Source: Allokutzneria sp. A3M-2-11 16
Lineage (GTDB): Bacteria > Actinomycetota > Actinomycetes > Mycobacteriales > Pseudonocardiaceae
Assembly (NCBI RefSeq): GCF_024213555.1
Contig: NZ_JANAVO010000005.1
Coordinates: 124,001-188,000 of the forward strand
DNA length: 64,000 nt
Direction: 5' to 3'
Shown: one piece after another, positions 26,157 through 35,522 of the stretch
Layout of the letters: each line of letters starts with the position of its first letter
Numbering within the stretch: position 1 is the first letter of the stretch
Notes under the pieces: generated by a model
Database searches by the model: none
The model's input: the letters and a program-made list of their open reading frames with translations, nothing else
Told to the model about the DNA's origin: nothing
Translations under genes and position numbers: made by a program

Positions 26157-27181
26157 CGGTCCCACCACCACGCGATGCTCGGCGGAATCGCCGTCCAGGA
26201 GCTGACCAGCGGTTTCTCGGTCCAGGTGAGGGGCGCGGGGTCGCGGTAGCGGGCGACGTGGGCGCCCCATTCGATATTGCCGCGGATGCCGTGGCCGAGG
26301 TCGGCGAGGTATCTGCGCAGGGGCTCGCTGGCGGTGCGCGTGGCGTGCTCGCGGACCTGCAAGAAGCGGTCGAGGATGCGGTCGCGCAGGCTCACCGCGA
26401 GCTCGACGGCTTCTCGCGGGCCGCATTTCTCCTGGTGGCGGAGCACGGTGAAGATGTTCTGGTCGGTCTGACCGCGTCCGGCCTCCTTGGCGTGGGACAC
26501 CCGGTCGTTGTCGAGGGCGGCGACGGCGATGGCCATCTCGGTGAGCGCGCGGACCCGCGGCGAGTCCATCTCGCGCTCGGGGATGTCGTCGAGCCCGTTG
26601 GCCAGCTCCAGCATCGCGAAGGCCGGTTCGCCGCCCGCGGAGTGCAGTCGCATCGTCAGGTACTCGTCGAGGCCGGGCAGGTGGTCGCGGGCGCGGTTGC
26701 CGATCTGCCAGAGCACTCCGAACAGCCACGCGCGGTGGGCGTCGACGAAACGCCGCACCTGCACGGCCGATCCGGTGGCACGGAACCGTGAACCGATGTC
26801 GGCGACGGCGGCGGCGAAAGGGTCCTCGCTGTCAATGGAGTCGGTGTCGTGCGGGGTCTCCAGCGACCGCTGCACGCGGCCCGCGAGCGAGGCGAACGCG
26901 GCGGGGTCGGCGCTGAGCTCGCCCTCGTCGCAGCACGCGTCGTCGAAGGCGAACCCCCAGTACACCCACAGCACCGCAGTGAGCAGGCCCTCGACGTGCG
27001 CGTGCGGGGCGAAGCGGGCGTAGAAGTCCGCGCTGGAGGACGCCAGCGCGGTCGTCCGCGCGGCGGGGTCGCGGCAGAACCCGGCTTGGTCGAGCCATTC
27101 GACGGCGCGGCGCTGCACCGAGGAGACCTCGGGATGCCGGGCACCGTCGAGCGGGCAGTACACCGCAGGCAGCTCAAGCAT
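26153..27181 (-). CDS. Class I terpene synthase
   Basis: The 342-residue cyclase carries the metal-binding motifs of bacterial terpene synthases: an Asp-rich motif DDACCDE (residues 80-86) and the NSE triad NDRVSHAKE (225-233). A WxxxxxRY-like end is replaced by the tail EKPLVSSW and WWWDR. These enzymes cyclise farnesyl (or geranyl) diphosphate. Length and motifs fit a sesquiterpene synthase, but the product cannot be read from sequence; it is not obviously geosmin synthase (single domain) and lacks the Pro-rich N-terminal extension of 2-methylisoborneol synthase. ATG 27181 follows GGGAG. It forms a two-gene operon with the P450. Confidence 0.88.
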   Translation of the reverse strand: MLELPAVYCPLDGARHPEVSSVQRRAVEWLDQAGFCRDPAARTTALASSSADFYARFAPHAHVEGLLTAVLWVYWGFAFDDACCDEGELSADPAAFASLAGRVQRSLETPHDTDSIDSEDPFAAAVADIGSRFRATGSAVQVRRFVDAHRAWLFGVLWQIGNRARDHLPGLDEYLTMRLHSAGGEPAFAMLELANGLDDIPEREMDSPRVRALTEMAIAVAALDNDRVSHAKEAGRGQTDQNIFTVLRHQEKCGPREAVELAVSLRDRILDRFLQVREHATRTASEPLRRYLADLGHGIRGNIEWGAHVARYRDPAPLTWTEKPLVSSWTAIPPSIAWWWDR

Positions 27182-27228
27182 GGGCAACTCCCTGCCAACG
27201 ACCTCCGAACGGCGGATACCGTAGCCGC

Positions 27229-28689
27229 TCAGACCAGGGGGAGCAGCACCCGGAAAGTCGCGCCGCCGCCCGGCGTCGGCACGTGCTCGACGGTCCCGTC
27301 GTGGGCGTCGACGATGGCCGCCACGATGGACAGGCCCAGCCCCGAACCGCCGGTGCTGCGGGTGCGCGAGGGGTCGCCGCGGTAGAACCGCTCGAAGGCG
27401 TGCTCGACCTGGTCCGCGGTGAGACCGGGGCCGTGGTCGATCACCTCCAGCAGGCCGTGCGCCCCGTCCGGCGCGATCCCGGCGCGCACGGTGACCGGCG
27501 TGCCGGGCGGGGTGTGCGCGAAGGCGTTGCCCAGCAGGTTCGCCGCGACCTGGTGCAACCGTTGCTCATCACCCAGGACGAGCGGCGGTGGAATGTCCTC
27601 TGTGGACTGTTCAGGCAGGATCACCAGGCTGACCGGCCGCTCGGGGTCCAGGGCGCGGACGGACTCGATCGCCTCGGCCGCCACCGGGATCAGGTCCACC
27701 GGCTGCCGGTCCGCGGGCCGCTCCTCGTCCAGCCGCGCCAGCAGCAGCAGGTCGTCGACGAGCACGCTCATCCGCCGCGACTCCGCCTCGACCCGGCCCA
27801 GCAGATGTGTCACCTCATCTGGGGACACCGCTCCCTGCCGGTGCAGCTCCGCCAGCCCGCGGATACCGGCGAGCGGGGTGCGCAGCTCGTGGGAGGCGTC
27901 GGCGACGAAGCGCCGCAGCCGCGACTCGGACTCCGCGCGCTGCTGGAATGCTCCGTCGATCTGGGTGAGCATCGTGTTCAGCGTCATGGCCAGGCGACCG
28001 ATCTCGGTGCCCGGCGCGCTGCGCACCGGCACGCGCCGGGACAGGTCACCACCGGCGATGATCGACTCCGCGGTCCGCTCGACGTCCTCCAGCGGCTTCA
28101 GTCCCACGCGCACCGCGGCGATACCCAGCATCGTGAGCACGAGCAGCACCACGACCGCGACACCGAGCTCGATCAGCGCCAGGCTGCCCTGCGTCTCCGC
28201 GCGGCTGGTGGTGTCGAAGGCGACGACCGCGACGCCCTCGTCATCGCGCATCACCCGGACCCGGACGCGGTAGCCCTGGTGACGCTCCCCGCCGAGCGCC
28301 TTGACGTCGAAGGGCTGGTCGCCGCGCGCCCGCGCCGACTCCAGGTCCAGCGACGGCAGGTCCGGCAGCGTGCGCGGACGCTCCTCGGCGGCGAAACGCC
28401 TCGACAGCGAACCGTCCGGCTTGCGATACTCGATCACGTACTCGTGCGGGATGCCCTCGACCCGCTCGGAGTTCCCCGGCGGGTTGAACGGATCGTTGCG
28501 CTCTTCCAGCTGCTCCAGCGCCTTGTGCACCACCGACAGCTGCTCGTCGATGCGCGCCGTCAGGTAGGTGCCGAGCAGGCTCGCCGCCGCGGCCGCCGCG
28601 ATGAGCAACCCGAACGCCGACACCACGAGCGTGCCGATGAGCAGCCGCGCGCGCAGCGACAGCCTGCTGAGCTTGGTCCGCAGCCTCAT
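27229..28689 (-). CDS. Sensor histidine kinase
   Basis: The 486-residue kinase has a first membrane helix (residues 13-38), an extracytoplasmic loop of about 130 residues, a second helix near residue 180, a HAMP domain, the HisKA box FVADASHELRTPLAGIRG and an ATPase domain with NLLGNAFAHTPPGTP (N box) and DHGPGL and GGSGLGLSIV (G boxes). It is the EnvZ/OmpR-type orthodox class. Its ATG overlaps the response regulator stop (ATGA). The pair diverges from the RND pump and may sense a membrane-active compound. Confidence 0.92.
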   Translation of the reverse strand: MRLRTKLSRLSLRARLLIGTLVVSAFGLLIAAAAAASLLGTYLTARIDEQLSVVHKALEQLEERNDPFNPPGNSERVEGIPHEYVIEYRKPDGSLSRRFAAEERPRTLPDLPSLDLESARARGDQPFDVKALGGERHQGYRVRVRVMRDDEGVAVVAFDTTSRAETQGSLALIELGVAVVVLLVLTMLGIAAVRVGLKPLEDVERTAESIIAGGDLSRRVPVRSAPGTEIGRLAMTLNTMLTQIDGAFQQRAESESRLRRFVADASHELRTPLAGIRGLAELHRQGAVSPDEVTHLLGRVEAESRRMSVLVDDLLLLARLDEERPADRQPVDLIPVAAEAIESVRALDPERPVSLVILPEQSTEDIPPPLVLGDEQRLHQVAANLLGNAFAHTPPGTPVTVRAGIAPDGAHGLLEVIDHGPGLTADQVEHAFERFYRGDPSRTRSTGGSGLGLSIVAAIVDAHDGTVEHVPTPGGGATFRVLLPLV

Positions 28690-29396
28690 GCCTGGGGCAA
28701 CCGGAGGCTGTAGCCGAAGCCGCGCAGCGTGTGGATCAGCGACGGCTCGACGATGTCGATCTTGCGGCGGAGCAGGCTGATGTAGGACTCCACGATCCGC
28801 GCGTCCCCGGTGAAGTCGTAGCGCCAGACGTGGTCGAGGATCTGCGCCTTGCTGACCACCTTGCCCGCGTTGTGCAGCAGGTAGTGCAGCAGCTTGTACT
28901 CCGTCGGCGAGAGCTTCACGAACCGCCCGGCCCGGCGCACGTCGCAGGTCTCCTCGTCCAGTTCCAGATCGGCGAAGCGCAGCACCGGCCGCGGCTGGTC
29001 GGCCTCGGCGGCGTGCCCGCCGAGGCGGCGCAGCACCACCCGGATGCGTGCCACGACCTCCTCCAGGCTGAACGGTTTGGTGACGTAGTCGTCGCCGCCG
29101 ATGGTCAGCCCGGTGATCTTGTCGTCGGTGGTGTCGCGGGCGGTCAGGAAGATCACCGGCGCCCGCACGCCGCGCGCCCGCAGCAGCCGGGTGACCTCGA
29201 AACCGTCCAGGTCGGGCAGCATCACGTCGAGCACGAGCAGCTCCGGCCGGAAGTCCATGGCCACCGACAGCGCCTCGGTGCCGGAGGCGGCGGTGCGGAC
29301 GTCGAAGCCGACGAAGCGCAGGCTGGTGCTCAGCAACGCGGTGATGGTCGGCTCGTCGTCCACGACGAGCAACCGCGTCTTCTCCTGGGCGCTCAC
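28686..29396 (-). CDS. OmpR-family response regulator
   Basis: The 236-residue regulator has the receiver acidic pocket LLVVDDEP, phosphoacceptor Asp57 in LVLDVMLPD, Thr in FLTARD and Lys in YVTKPFS, followed by a winged-helix DNA-binding domain (residues 135-233; ARIVESYISLLRRKID is the recognition helix). It is translated with the kinase gene. It diverges from the RND gene over 204 bases, in which TTTCAGCGGAC and TTCCAGC stretches could be direct-repeat sites. Regulation of the pump is therefore likely. Confidence 0.92.
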   Translation of the reverse strand: MSAQEKTRLLVVDDEPTITALLSTSLRFVGFDVRTAASGTEALSVAMDFRPELLVLDVMLPDLDGFEVTRLLRARGVRAPVIFLTARDTTDDKITGLTIGGDDYVTKPFSLEEVVARIRVVLRRLGGHAAEADQPRPVLRFADLELDEETCDVRRAGRFVKLSPTEYKLLHYLLHNAGKVVSKAQILDHVWRYDFTGDARIVESYISLLRRKIDIVEPSLIHTLRGFGYSLRLPQA

Positions 29397-29600
29397 CCTG
29401 CTCCTCTCCTCACGTGTGGCCCGCAGCTTGGCCCACCCGCCTGCAAGCAGCCTGACCGAATCCTGAATATCACCTCAAAGCGAACCGTGATCGATGTCGC
29501 AGCGAGCTTTCAGCGGACTTCCAGCTTCGTTGGAGCTGCTCTTCGGGCTGGGGTGCTGGGCTTATAACGACCAGCCCCTGCGATGAGGAGACGAACCGAG

Positions 29601-32600
29601 ATGTCCTTCCTGGCCCGGTTCAGCCTCGCCAACCGCGGGCTCATCGCGCTGATCGCCCTCGCGATCACCGGCTTCGGCGCGTGGGCCGTGCCCGCGCTCA
29701 AACAGCAGATGCTGCCCGACCTGGAGCTGCCGACGATCTCCGTGGTCGCGCCCTACCCGGGCTCCGCGCCGGCGATCGTGGAGTCGCAGGTGACCATCCC
29801 GATCGAACGCGCCGTGCGCAACGTCGCCGGGGTGACCGAGACGACCGCGTTCTCCCGCTCCGGCTCGGCCACGGTGCAGATCACCTTCGAGTACGGCACC
29901 GCGGTCTCGGCGATCACCGGCGAGGTAGAGCGCGCGGTCACCCGCATCGCCACGCAGCTGCCGGAGAACGTCACCCCGCGCGTGGTGGCGGGCAGCACCA
30001 GCGACCTCCCGGTGGTGCAACTGGCCGCCAGCGGCGGTTCCGACGAACAGGCACTGGCCACAGCACTGCGGCAGAACGTCCTGCCCGAACTCCAGGGCAT
30101 CGAGGGCGTGCGCGAGGCCGCGCTGACCGGCGCCCGCGACCCGCGGATCACCATCACCCCGGACACCGCGAAGATGCTGCGCGCCGGGCTGACCTCGCCG
30201 TCGGTGAGCAACGCGCTCAAGGCCAACGGCATCACGGTCCCCGGCGGCACGCTCACCGAGAACGGCAAGTCCTCCTCGGTGTCGGTGGGCGGGGCGTTCT
30301 CCTCCGTTGACGACCTGGAGAACCTGCCCCTCACCCCGGCCCAGGCCACCGGCCGCCCCGGCACGGCGGTCAAGCTCGGCGACGTGGCCACCGTGGAGCA
30401 GGGCCTGGCCGACTCGACCACCCTGACCAGGACCAACGGCCGCGCCAGCCTCGGTGTCGGAGTCACCGCGGGCCCCGACGGCAACGCCGTGGCGATCTCC
30501 CACGCGGTCAACGACAAGCTGCCGCAACTGCGCGCCGCACTGGGCCAGGGCGCCGCGCTGACCGTCGTCTTCGACCAGGCCCCGTTCGTCGAGCGCTCCA
30601 TCGAGGGCCTGACCACCGAGGGCCTGCTCGGGCTGGTCTTCGCGGTCCTGGTGATCCTGGTGTTCCTGTTCTCCGTGCGCTCCACCCTGGTCACCGCCGT
30701 GTCCATCCCGCTGTCGGTGCTGATCGCGTTGATCGCGCTGTGGATGGGGGAGTACTCGCTGAACATGCTGACCCTCGGCGCGCTGACCATCGCGGTCGGC
30801 CGCGTGGTCGACGACTCCATCGTGGTGCTGGAGAACATCAAACGACACCTCGGCTACGGCGAGGCCAAGGGCGCCGCGATCACCACCGCGGTCGGCGAGG
30901 TCGCGGGCGCGGTCACCTCATCCACGCTCACCACGGTCGCGGTGTTCGCCCCGATCGCGGTGGTCGGCGGCATGGTCGGCCAGCTGTTCGCGCCGTTCGC
31001 GCTGACCGTCACGGTGGCGCTGCTCGCCTCGCTCGTGGTGTCGCTGACGATCGTGCCGGTGCTGGCGTACTGGTTCCTCAAGCCCGCCACTGGTGACCGC
31101 GAGGAGGCGGAGGAGAAGGAGCGCAACGGCGTCCTGCAGCGCAGCTACGTGCCGGTGCTGCGCTGGTCGGTCACCCACCGCGCCACGGTGCTGCTCATCG
31201 CGGGCGGGATCTTCGTCGGCACGCTGGCCCTGGTGCCCGGCCTGAAGACGAACTTCATCGGCGGCGACGGCCAGAACACGCTGTCGATCAAGCAGGAGAT
31301 GCCGGTCGGCACCAGCCTGGCGACCACCGACGCCGCGGCGAAGAAGATCGAGGGCGTGCTCGGCCAGGTCAAGGGCGTGCAGTCCTACCAGGCCACGATC
31401 GGCGGTGGCGGTGGCGGCCTGCCCGGCTTCGGCGGTCCCGGCGGGTCGACCTCGGCGACGTTCTCGGTCACCACGGACGTGGCGGCCGACCAGGCGGCGA
31501 TCGAGAAGGACCTGCGCACCCGGATCTCGGCGTTGATGGAGGTGGGCAAGGTCAGCGTGGGGGCCGCGGGCGGCGGCTTCGACGGCTCCAAGCTGGAGGT
31601 CGTCGTGCAGGGCCCGGACGACGCCGCGCTGGCCAGGGCCACCGAGCAGGTCCGCGGGACCGTCGCCGAGACCCCGGGCACCACGGATGTGGCGAGCAAC
31701 CTGACCGCCGACGCCCCGCTGGTGGACGTCCGGGTGGACCGGCAGGCCGCGGCGCGCGCCGGGCTGACCGAGGCGGCCGTGGGCCAGGTCGTGGGGGAGG
31801 CGCTGCGCGGGACCACGCTGAGCAAGGTCGTGGTCAACGGCACCGAGCAGGAGGTGGTGCTGCGCGGCTCGGCGACTCCGTCCAGTGTGGACAGTCTGAA
31901 GGCGTTGCAGGTGCCGACCCTGGCGGGTCCGGTGCGCCTCGACAGCCTGGCCGAGGTGGAGACGGCGACCGGCCCGACGCAGCTGAGCCGGGTCGACGGC
32001 ACCCGCAGCGCCACCGTGACCGCGACGGCCACCGGCTCCGACCTGGGCGCGACCAGCGCGGAGCTGGCCAAGCGGCTGGAGGCGCTGAAGCTGCCCGCGG
32101 GCTCCTCGTTCGAGATCGGCGGCGCCACCTCGCAGCAGCAGGACGCCTTCGCCGACCTCGGGGTGGCCCTGGTGGCCGCGGTGGTGCTGGTGTTCCTGGT
32201 GATGGTGGCGACCTTCCACAGCCTGGTGCAGCCGCTGATCCTGCTGGTGTCGGTGCCCTTCGCCGCGACCGGCGCGCTGGGCCTGCTGCTGGTCACCGGC
32301 ACGCCGCTGGGGGTGCCCGCGCTGATCGGCCTGCTGATGCTGGTCGGGATCGTGGTGACCAACGCGATCGTGCTGATCGACCTGATCAACCACTACCGCG
32401 CGCAGGGCCTGGGCGCGACGGAGGCGATCGTGGAGGGCGGGCGGCACCGGCTGCGCCCGATCCTGATGACCGCGCTGGCCACGATCGGCGCGCTGACGCC
32501 GATGGCGCTGGGGCTGACCGGCGGCGGGGGCTTCATCTCGCAGCCGCTGGCGGTGGTGGTGATCGGCGGCCTGGTCAGCTCGACGCTGCTGACGCTCGTG

Positions 32601-32708
32601 GTGGTGCCCGTGCTGTACGCGGTGGTGGACAAGCTGACCAGCCGCACCCCGGAGGAGATCGACCCGGTGACGGAGCCGATGCCCAAGCATCGAGCGCGAA
32701 CGCACTGA
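29601..32708 (+). CDS. RND-family efflux permease (AcrB/SwrC type)
   Basis: The 1,035-residue protein has the double six-helix RND architecture with two large extracytoplasmic loops: first helix after FSLANRGLIALIALAITG, porter subdomains with IPIERAVRNVAGV, the helix 4 proton-relay region GRVVDDSIVVLENI (Asp pair) and the second-half LLMLVGIVVTNAIVLIDLI. It is the HAE/HME class, not MmpL. In Gram-positive bacteria SwrC/YerP-type relatives export surfactant-like antimicrobials. No membrane-fusion or outer-channel gene is nearby. The ATG at 29601, with GGAG 10 bases upstream, is preferred over 29583. A terminator follows. Confidence 0.92.
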   Translation: MSFLARFSLANRGLIALIALAITGFGAWAVPALKQQMLPDLELPTISVVAPYPGSAPAIVESQVTIPIERAVRNVAGVTETTAFSRSGSATVQITFEYGTAVSAITGEVERAVTRIATQLPENVTPRVVAGSTSDLPVVQLAASGGSDEQALATALRQNVLPELQGIEGVREAALTGARDPRITITPDTAKMLRAGLTSPSVSNALKANGITVPGGTLTENGKSSSVSVGGAFSSVDDLENLPLTPAQATGRPGTAVKLGDVATVEQGLADSTTLTRTNGRASLGVGVTAGPDGNAVAISHAVNDKLPQLRAALGQGAALTVVFDQAPFVERSIEGLTTEGLLGLVFAVLVILVFLFSVRSTLVTAVSIPLSVLIALIALWMGEYSLNMLTLGALTIAVGRVVDDSIVVLENIKRHLGYGEAKGAAITTAVGEVAGAVTSSTLTTVAVFAPIAVVGGMVGQLFAPFALTVTVALLASLVVSLTIVPVLAYWFLKPATGDREEAEEKERNGVLQRSYVPVLRWSVTHRATVLLIAGGIFVGTLALVPGLKTNFIGGDGQNTLSIKQEMPVGTSLATTDAAAKKIEGVLGQVKGVQSYQATIGGGGGGLPGFGGPGGSTSATFSVTTDVAADQAAIEKDLRTRISALMEVGKVSVGAAGGGFDGSKLEVVVQGPDDAALARATEQVRGTVAETPGTTDVASNLTADAPLVDVRVDRQAAARAGLTEAAVGQVVGEALRGTTLSKVVVNGTEQEVVLRGSATPSSVDSLKALQVPTLAGPVRLDSLAEVETATGPTQLSRVDGTRSATVTATATGSDLGATSAELAKRLEALKLPAGSSFEIGGATSQQQDAFADLGVALVAAVVLVFLVMVATFHSLVQPLILLVSVPFAATGALGLLLVTGTPLGVPALIGLLMLVGIVVTNAIVLIDLINHYRAQGLGATEAIVEGGRHRLRPILMTALATIGALTPMALGLTGGGGFISQPLAVVVIGGLVSSTLLTLVVVPVLYAVVDKLTSRTPEEIDPVTEPMPKHRARTH

Positions 32709-32713
32709 GCACA

Positions 32714-32743
32714 ACGGCCCCACCCCCCGGGTGGGGCCGTTTT
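32714..32743 (+). terminator. Intrinsic terminator of the RND gene
   Basis: A perfect 12 bp stem (ACGGCCCCACCC with GGGTGGGGCCGT) and 3-base loop are followed by TTTC, 5 bases after the RND stop codon. Confidence 0.8.
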
Positions 32744-32763
32744 CGCATGTCAACTCACTTATG

Positions 32764-32823
32764 CAACCGAAAGGTTGACAACATTGGGGCACACCCGTAC
32801 GGTCTTATTCAACCGAGAGGTTG
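32764..32823 (+). promoter_or_regulatory. Promoter and twin ArsR operators of the arsR-SRPBCC operon
   Basis: Two near-identical palindromes, CAACCGAAAGGTTG (32764-32777) and CAACCGAGAGGTTG (32810-32823), flank a promoter with TTGACA (32775-32780) and TACGGT (32798-32803) at 17-base spacing. The first operator overlaps the -35 box and the second lies near the predicted transcription start, so bound ArsR protein would block initiation. This is classical negative autoregulation. Confidence 0.78.
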
Positions 32824-32844
32824 CAAACAGGGAGGTGACTGGAT

Positions 32845-33249
32845 ATGGCGGAGCCACTACCCGTGCCAATGCTCGACCCCGCAAGCGGGTCTTCGGTCGA
32901 CCGGCTCAACCGGGTCTTCGCGGCACTGGCGGACCCGATCCGCCGCGACATCGTCGCCCGGCTCTCCGCCGCGGACGCGACCGTGGGGGAGCTGGCAGAG
33001 CCCTACGAGGTGTCCACCCAGGCGGTCTCCAAGCACCTCAAGGTGCTCGAAGACGCCGGTCTGGTCAGCCGCAGCCGCGACGCCCAGAAGCGGCCGTGCC
33101 ACCTCGAAGCGGAGGTGTTCGACCTGATGACCAAGTGGATAGAGCGCTACCGCCGCCAGGCCGAGGAGAGGTTCAGCCGCCTCGACGCGGTCCTGGCGGC
33201 CATGGACGACGAGAACGAGAACGAAGACCAACGAGGAGCAGCGTCATGA
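32845..33249 (+). CDS. ArsR-family repressor (SRPBCC-associated)
   Basis: The 134-residue protein is an ArsR winged-helix regulator of the group paired with AHSA1/SRPBCC proteins: VFAALADPIRRDIVARLS, then the recognition helix VSTQAVSKHLKVLEDAGLV. It has no metal-binding Cys pair, so it should answer to an organic ligand or act through its partner. The stop overlaps the next start (ATGA). Twin CAACCG-GGTTG operators lie upstream. Confidence 0.88.
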   Translation: MAEPLPVPMLDPASGSSVDRLNRVFAALADPIRRDIVARLSAADATVGELAEPYEVSTQAVSKHLKVLEDAGLVSRSRDAQKRPCHLEAEVFDLMTKWIERYRRQAEERFSRLDAVLAAMDDENENEDQRGAAS

Positions 33250-33734
33250 GCACCAAGACCACCAACGAGACCACCATCGAGGCCGACCCCGACCTGCCCA
33301 CCATCCGCATCACCCGCGAGTTCGACGCCCCCGTCGAGAAGGTCTTCCGCGCCTACACCGAGCGCGACCTGTTCATCAAGTGGATCGGCCCGGACAGCAT
33401 CGACAGCAAGATCCACACCTGGGACATGCGCACCGGCGGCAACTACCGCTACACCTCCAGCCGCGACGGCGAGGAGATCGCCGCCTTCTACGGCTCCTTC
33501 CACGAGGTCCGCGCCAACGAGCGCCTCGTCCAGACCTTCACCTACGAGGGCTTCCCGGACGGTGTCTGCCTGGAGACCATGACCTTCGAAGACCTCGGCA
33601 ACGGCCGCAGCCGCGTCGTCGGCCTGTCGGTCATCGACAGCATGGAAGCCCGCGACGGCATGATCGCCAGCGGCATGGAGACCGGCGTCGTCGAGGGCTA
33701 CAACAAGCTCGACGCGCTGCTGACCGGGCTCTGA
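33246..33734 (+). CDS. SRPBCC (AHSA1/START-like) ligand-binding protein
   Basis: The 162-residue product has the AHSA1-type SRPBCC fold: ITREFDAPVEKVFRAYTERDLFIKWIGP at the N-terminus and MTFEDLGNGRSRVVGLS before the long C-terminal helix MIASGMETGVVEGYNKLDALL. Such proteins form a deep hydrophobic cavity and, next to ArsR repressors, probably bind the inducing compound. Translation is coupled to arsR. Exact ligand unknown. Confidence 0.87.
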   Translation: MSTKTTNETTIEADPDLPTIRITREFDAPVEKVFRAYTERDLFIKWIGPDSIDSKIHTWDMRTGGNYRYTSSRDGEEIAAFYGSFHEVRANERLVQTFTYEGFPDGVCLETMTFEDLGNGRSRVVGLSVIDSMEARDGMIASGMETGVVEGYNKLDALLTGL

Positions 33735-33888
33735 TCGCACGAGCGGGGTGGTGCCCCGGACGCGGGGCACCCCCGGACACCCCCGTGAACGAGTGGGAAC
33801 ACACCACCGGCCGCCTGCGCCTAGAATCCTCTCCGTGACCCCCTTCGCCCCCAACCCCCTCAACGCGGGCTGAGGTAGCTGGAGAACT

Positions 33889-33951
33889 CCCGTTTCGTAC
33901 TCATAGCGGGATTTGGGAGCGCTCTCTTTCCGGCCAAGAGTACGAAACGGG
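33889..33951. repeat. 63 bp palindromic element, copy C
   Basis: It has the same length and the same CCCGTTTCGTACTC / GAGTACGAAACGGG arms as copies A and B, but its core differs at about a quarter of positions (it contains ATAGCGGG and AGCGCTCTC). It lies between the SRPBCC gene and the convergent acyl-CoA ligase remnant. Confidence 0.82.
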
Positions 33952-33967
33952 ACAAACGGCGCTGGGG

Positions 33968-35243
33968 CTAGAGACGGCGGCGGAGCTCCCGGCGCAGCAG
34001 CTTGCCCGCGAAACTGCGGGGGAGCGCGTCGACGAACTCGAACCGCTCCGGCACCTCCGCGCGGCGCTCCCGCAGATGCTCCGCCAGGTCCTCACCGCTC
34101 ACCGCGCCCACCGCCACCACGAACGCGCAAGCCTTCCCGTCGGCATCACCGACCACAGCCGCTTCGGCGACACCGGAATGCGCGGCGAGCACCGACTCGA
34201 TCTCCGCGGGCGCGACGCGCACCCCCTCCCGCACGATCACATCCCGCACCCGATCCACGTACCGCAGATACCGCCCACCCGCACCGGCGAACTCGAACAG
34301 ATCACCCGTGCGCAGAAAACCCAGGTCGTCGAACGGATCGTCACCGGTACCCAACAAATAACCCGGGAACACCGTCGGCCCCGCGACACGCAACTCCCCG
34401 GGACGCCCCGGCTCGGTGATCTCCCGCTCGGAGACCGGATCGACCAGCCGCATCCGCATCGGCCCCACCGCACGCGGGAAAAACCGCGCCCGCGCCTCCG
34501 GATCCGGGACGTCCACGGGAGAACTCAACAACACCGTGCCCTCGCACGCCGCGAAGAAATTGACCACCGGAACCGCGCAGTCCCGCACCGCGGCCGGACC
34601 CAACGGCCCCGAACCCGCCACGACCGTCCGCAACGACGGCACATCCCGCCGCGCCAGCAACGCCAACACCGCCGGCGGCACCACCGCGCACGTCACGTGC
34701 TCCTCGGACAACTGCCGCACGAACGTCGGCGGAGCGAACGGCTGGTGCAACACCAACCGACACCCCGACAACAACCACGGCAACACCGAACCCGCGATCC
34801 CCGCCACGTTCACCAGCGGAAACGGACTCAAGATCACATCATCCGCGGTCAACGCCACCGCATCCGCGCACGCCCTCGCGATCGCCAGCCAGTCGTAGTG
34901 CGCACGCGGAACCGCCTTCGGGGTGCCCTCCGTCCCCGACGTCCAACAGATCGACACACAGTGGTTCGGATCAGCCTCGTACGAACGAACCGGCACCTCG
35001 TGCTCCGCGGCATCCACCTGAACCACCCGCCGCGGAACACCCGCGCCGAACGCCAGCACCGTCACCGCGTCACCACACACCTGCCGCGCGAACTCGGCAT
35101 ACCTGCGCCCATTGATCCGCGTCGCCGTCACCAACGTGCGCGCCCCGGCCAACGGCAACAATGCCCGCAGCTCGTACTCGCGGTACTGCACCGGAATCGG
35201 GCACACCACACCGCCCAACCGCACCACCGCGAGGAACGGACTG
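33968..35243 (-). pseudogene. Acyl-CoA ligase (AMP-binding) gene lacking its 5' end
   Basis: From about residue FLAVVRLGGVVCPIPVQYR the reading frame follows an acyl-CoA synthetase to the end: the P-loop CWTSGTEGTPKAVPRAHY, FFAACEGTVLL, LRTGDLFEF, the hinge DRVRDVIVREGVRVAP and the C-terminal lysine in SFAGKLLRREL. About 100 residues expected at the N-terminus are absent; the frame runs instead into a RidA gene at about 35236-35243. Without the N-terminal subdomain it is unlikely to work. It probably began as a cyclohexanecarboxylate or aromatic acyl-CoA ligase. Confidence 0.7.
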
Positions 35244-35492
35244 CTCCGACGACCGCACGTACACGGTCGTCTTCGCCACGCCACCCAACGACGAACCCGC
35301 CGCGCTCAGCGCCACCTCCAAGTTCGCCATCACGCGCCGCGCCTGACCCACGTAGTCGCCGACCGCGACCGTCCGCCCCTCCTCGTCCAACGGGCACGCA
35401 CCCGCCGTGAACACCACACCGCGCGCCACCGAGGCGTACGCGTACTCGGCGACATCGCTCAACTCCACGACGCGAACCAACTCAACACCCAT
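35236..35492 (-). pseudogene. RidA-family gene truncated by fusion to the ligase remnant
   Basis: The first 85 residues match RidA (YjgF/UK114) proteins: EYAYASVARGVVFTAGACPLD, then ARRVMANLEVALSAAGSS and KTTVYVRSSEQSV. The frame then crosses into the acyl-CoA ligase sequence out of frame and runs on for about 55 meaningless residues. The missing 45 residues include the C-terminal strand and trimer interface, so a normal imine deaminase cannot form. A single deletion joining two neighbouring genes explains both truncations. Confidence 0.72.
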
Positions 35493-35522
35493 GCGTCGAT
35501 CCTGCGCACAGGCTCAAGCGGT

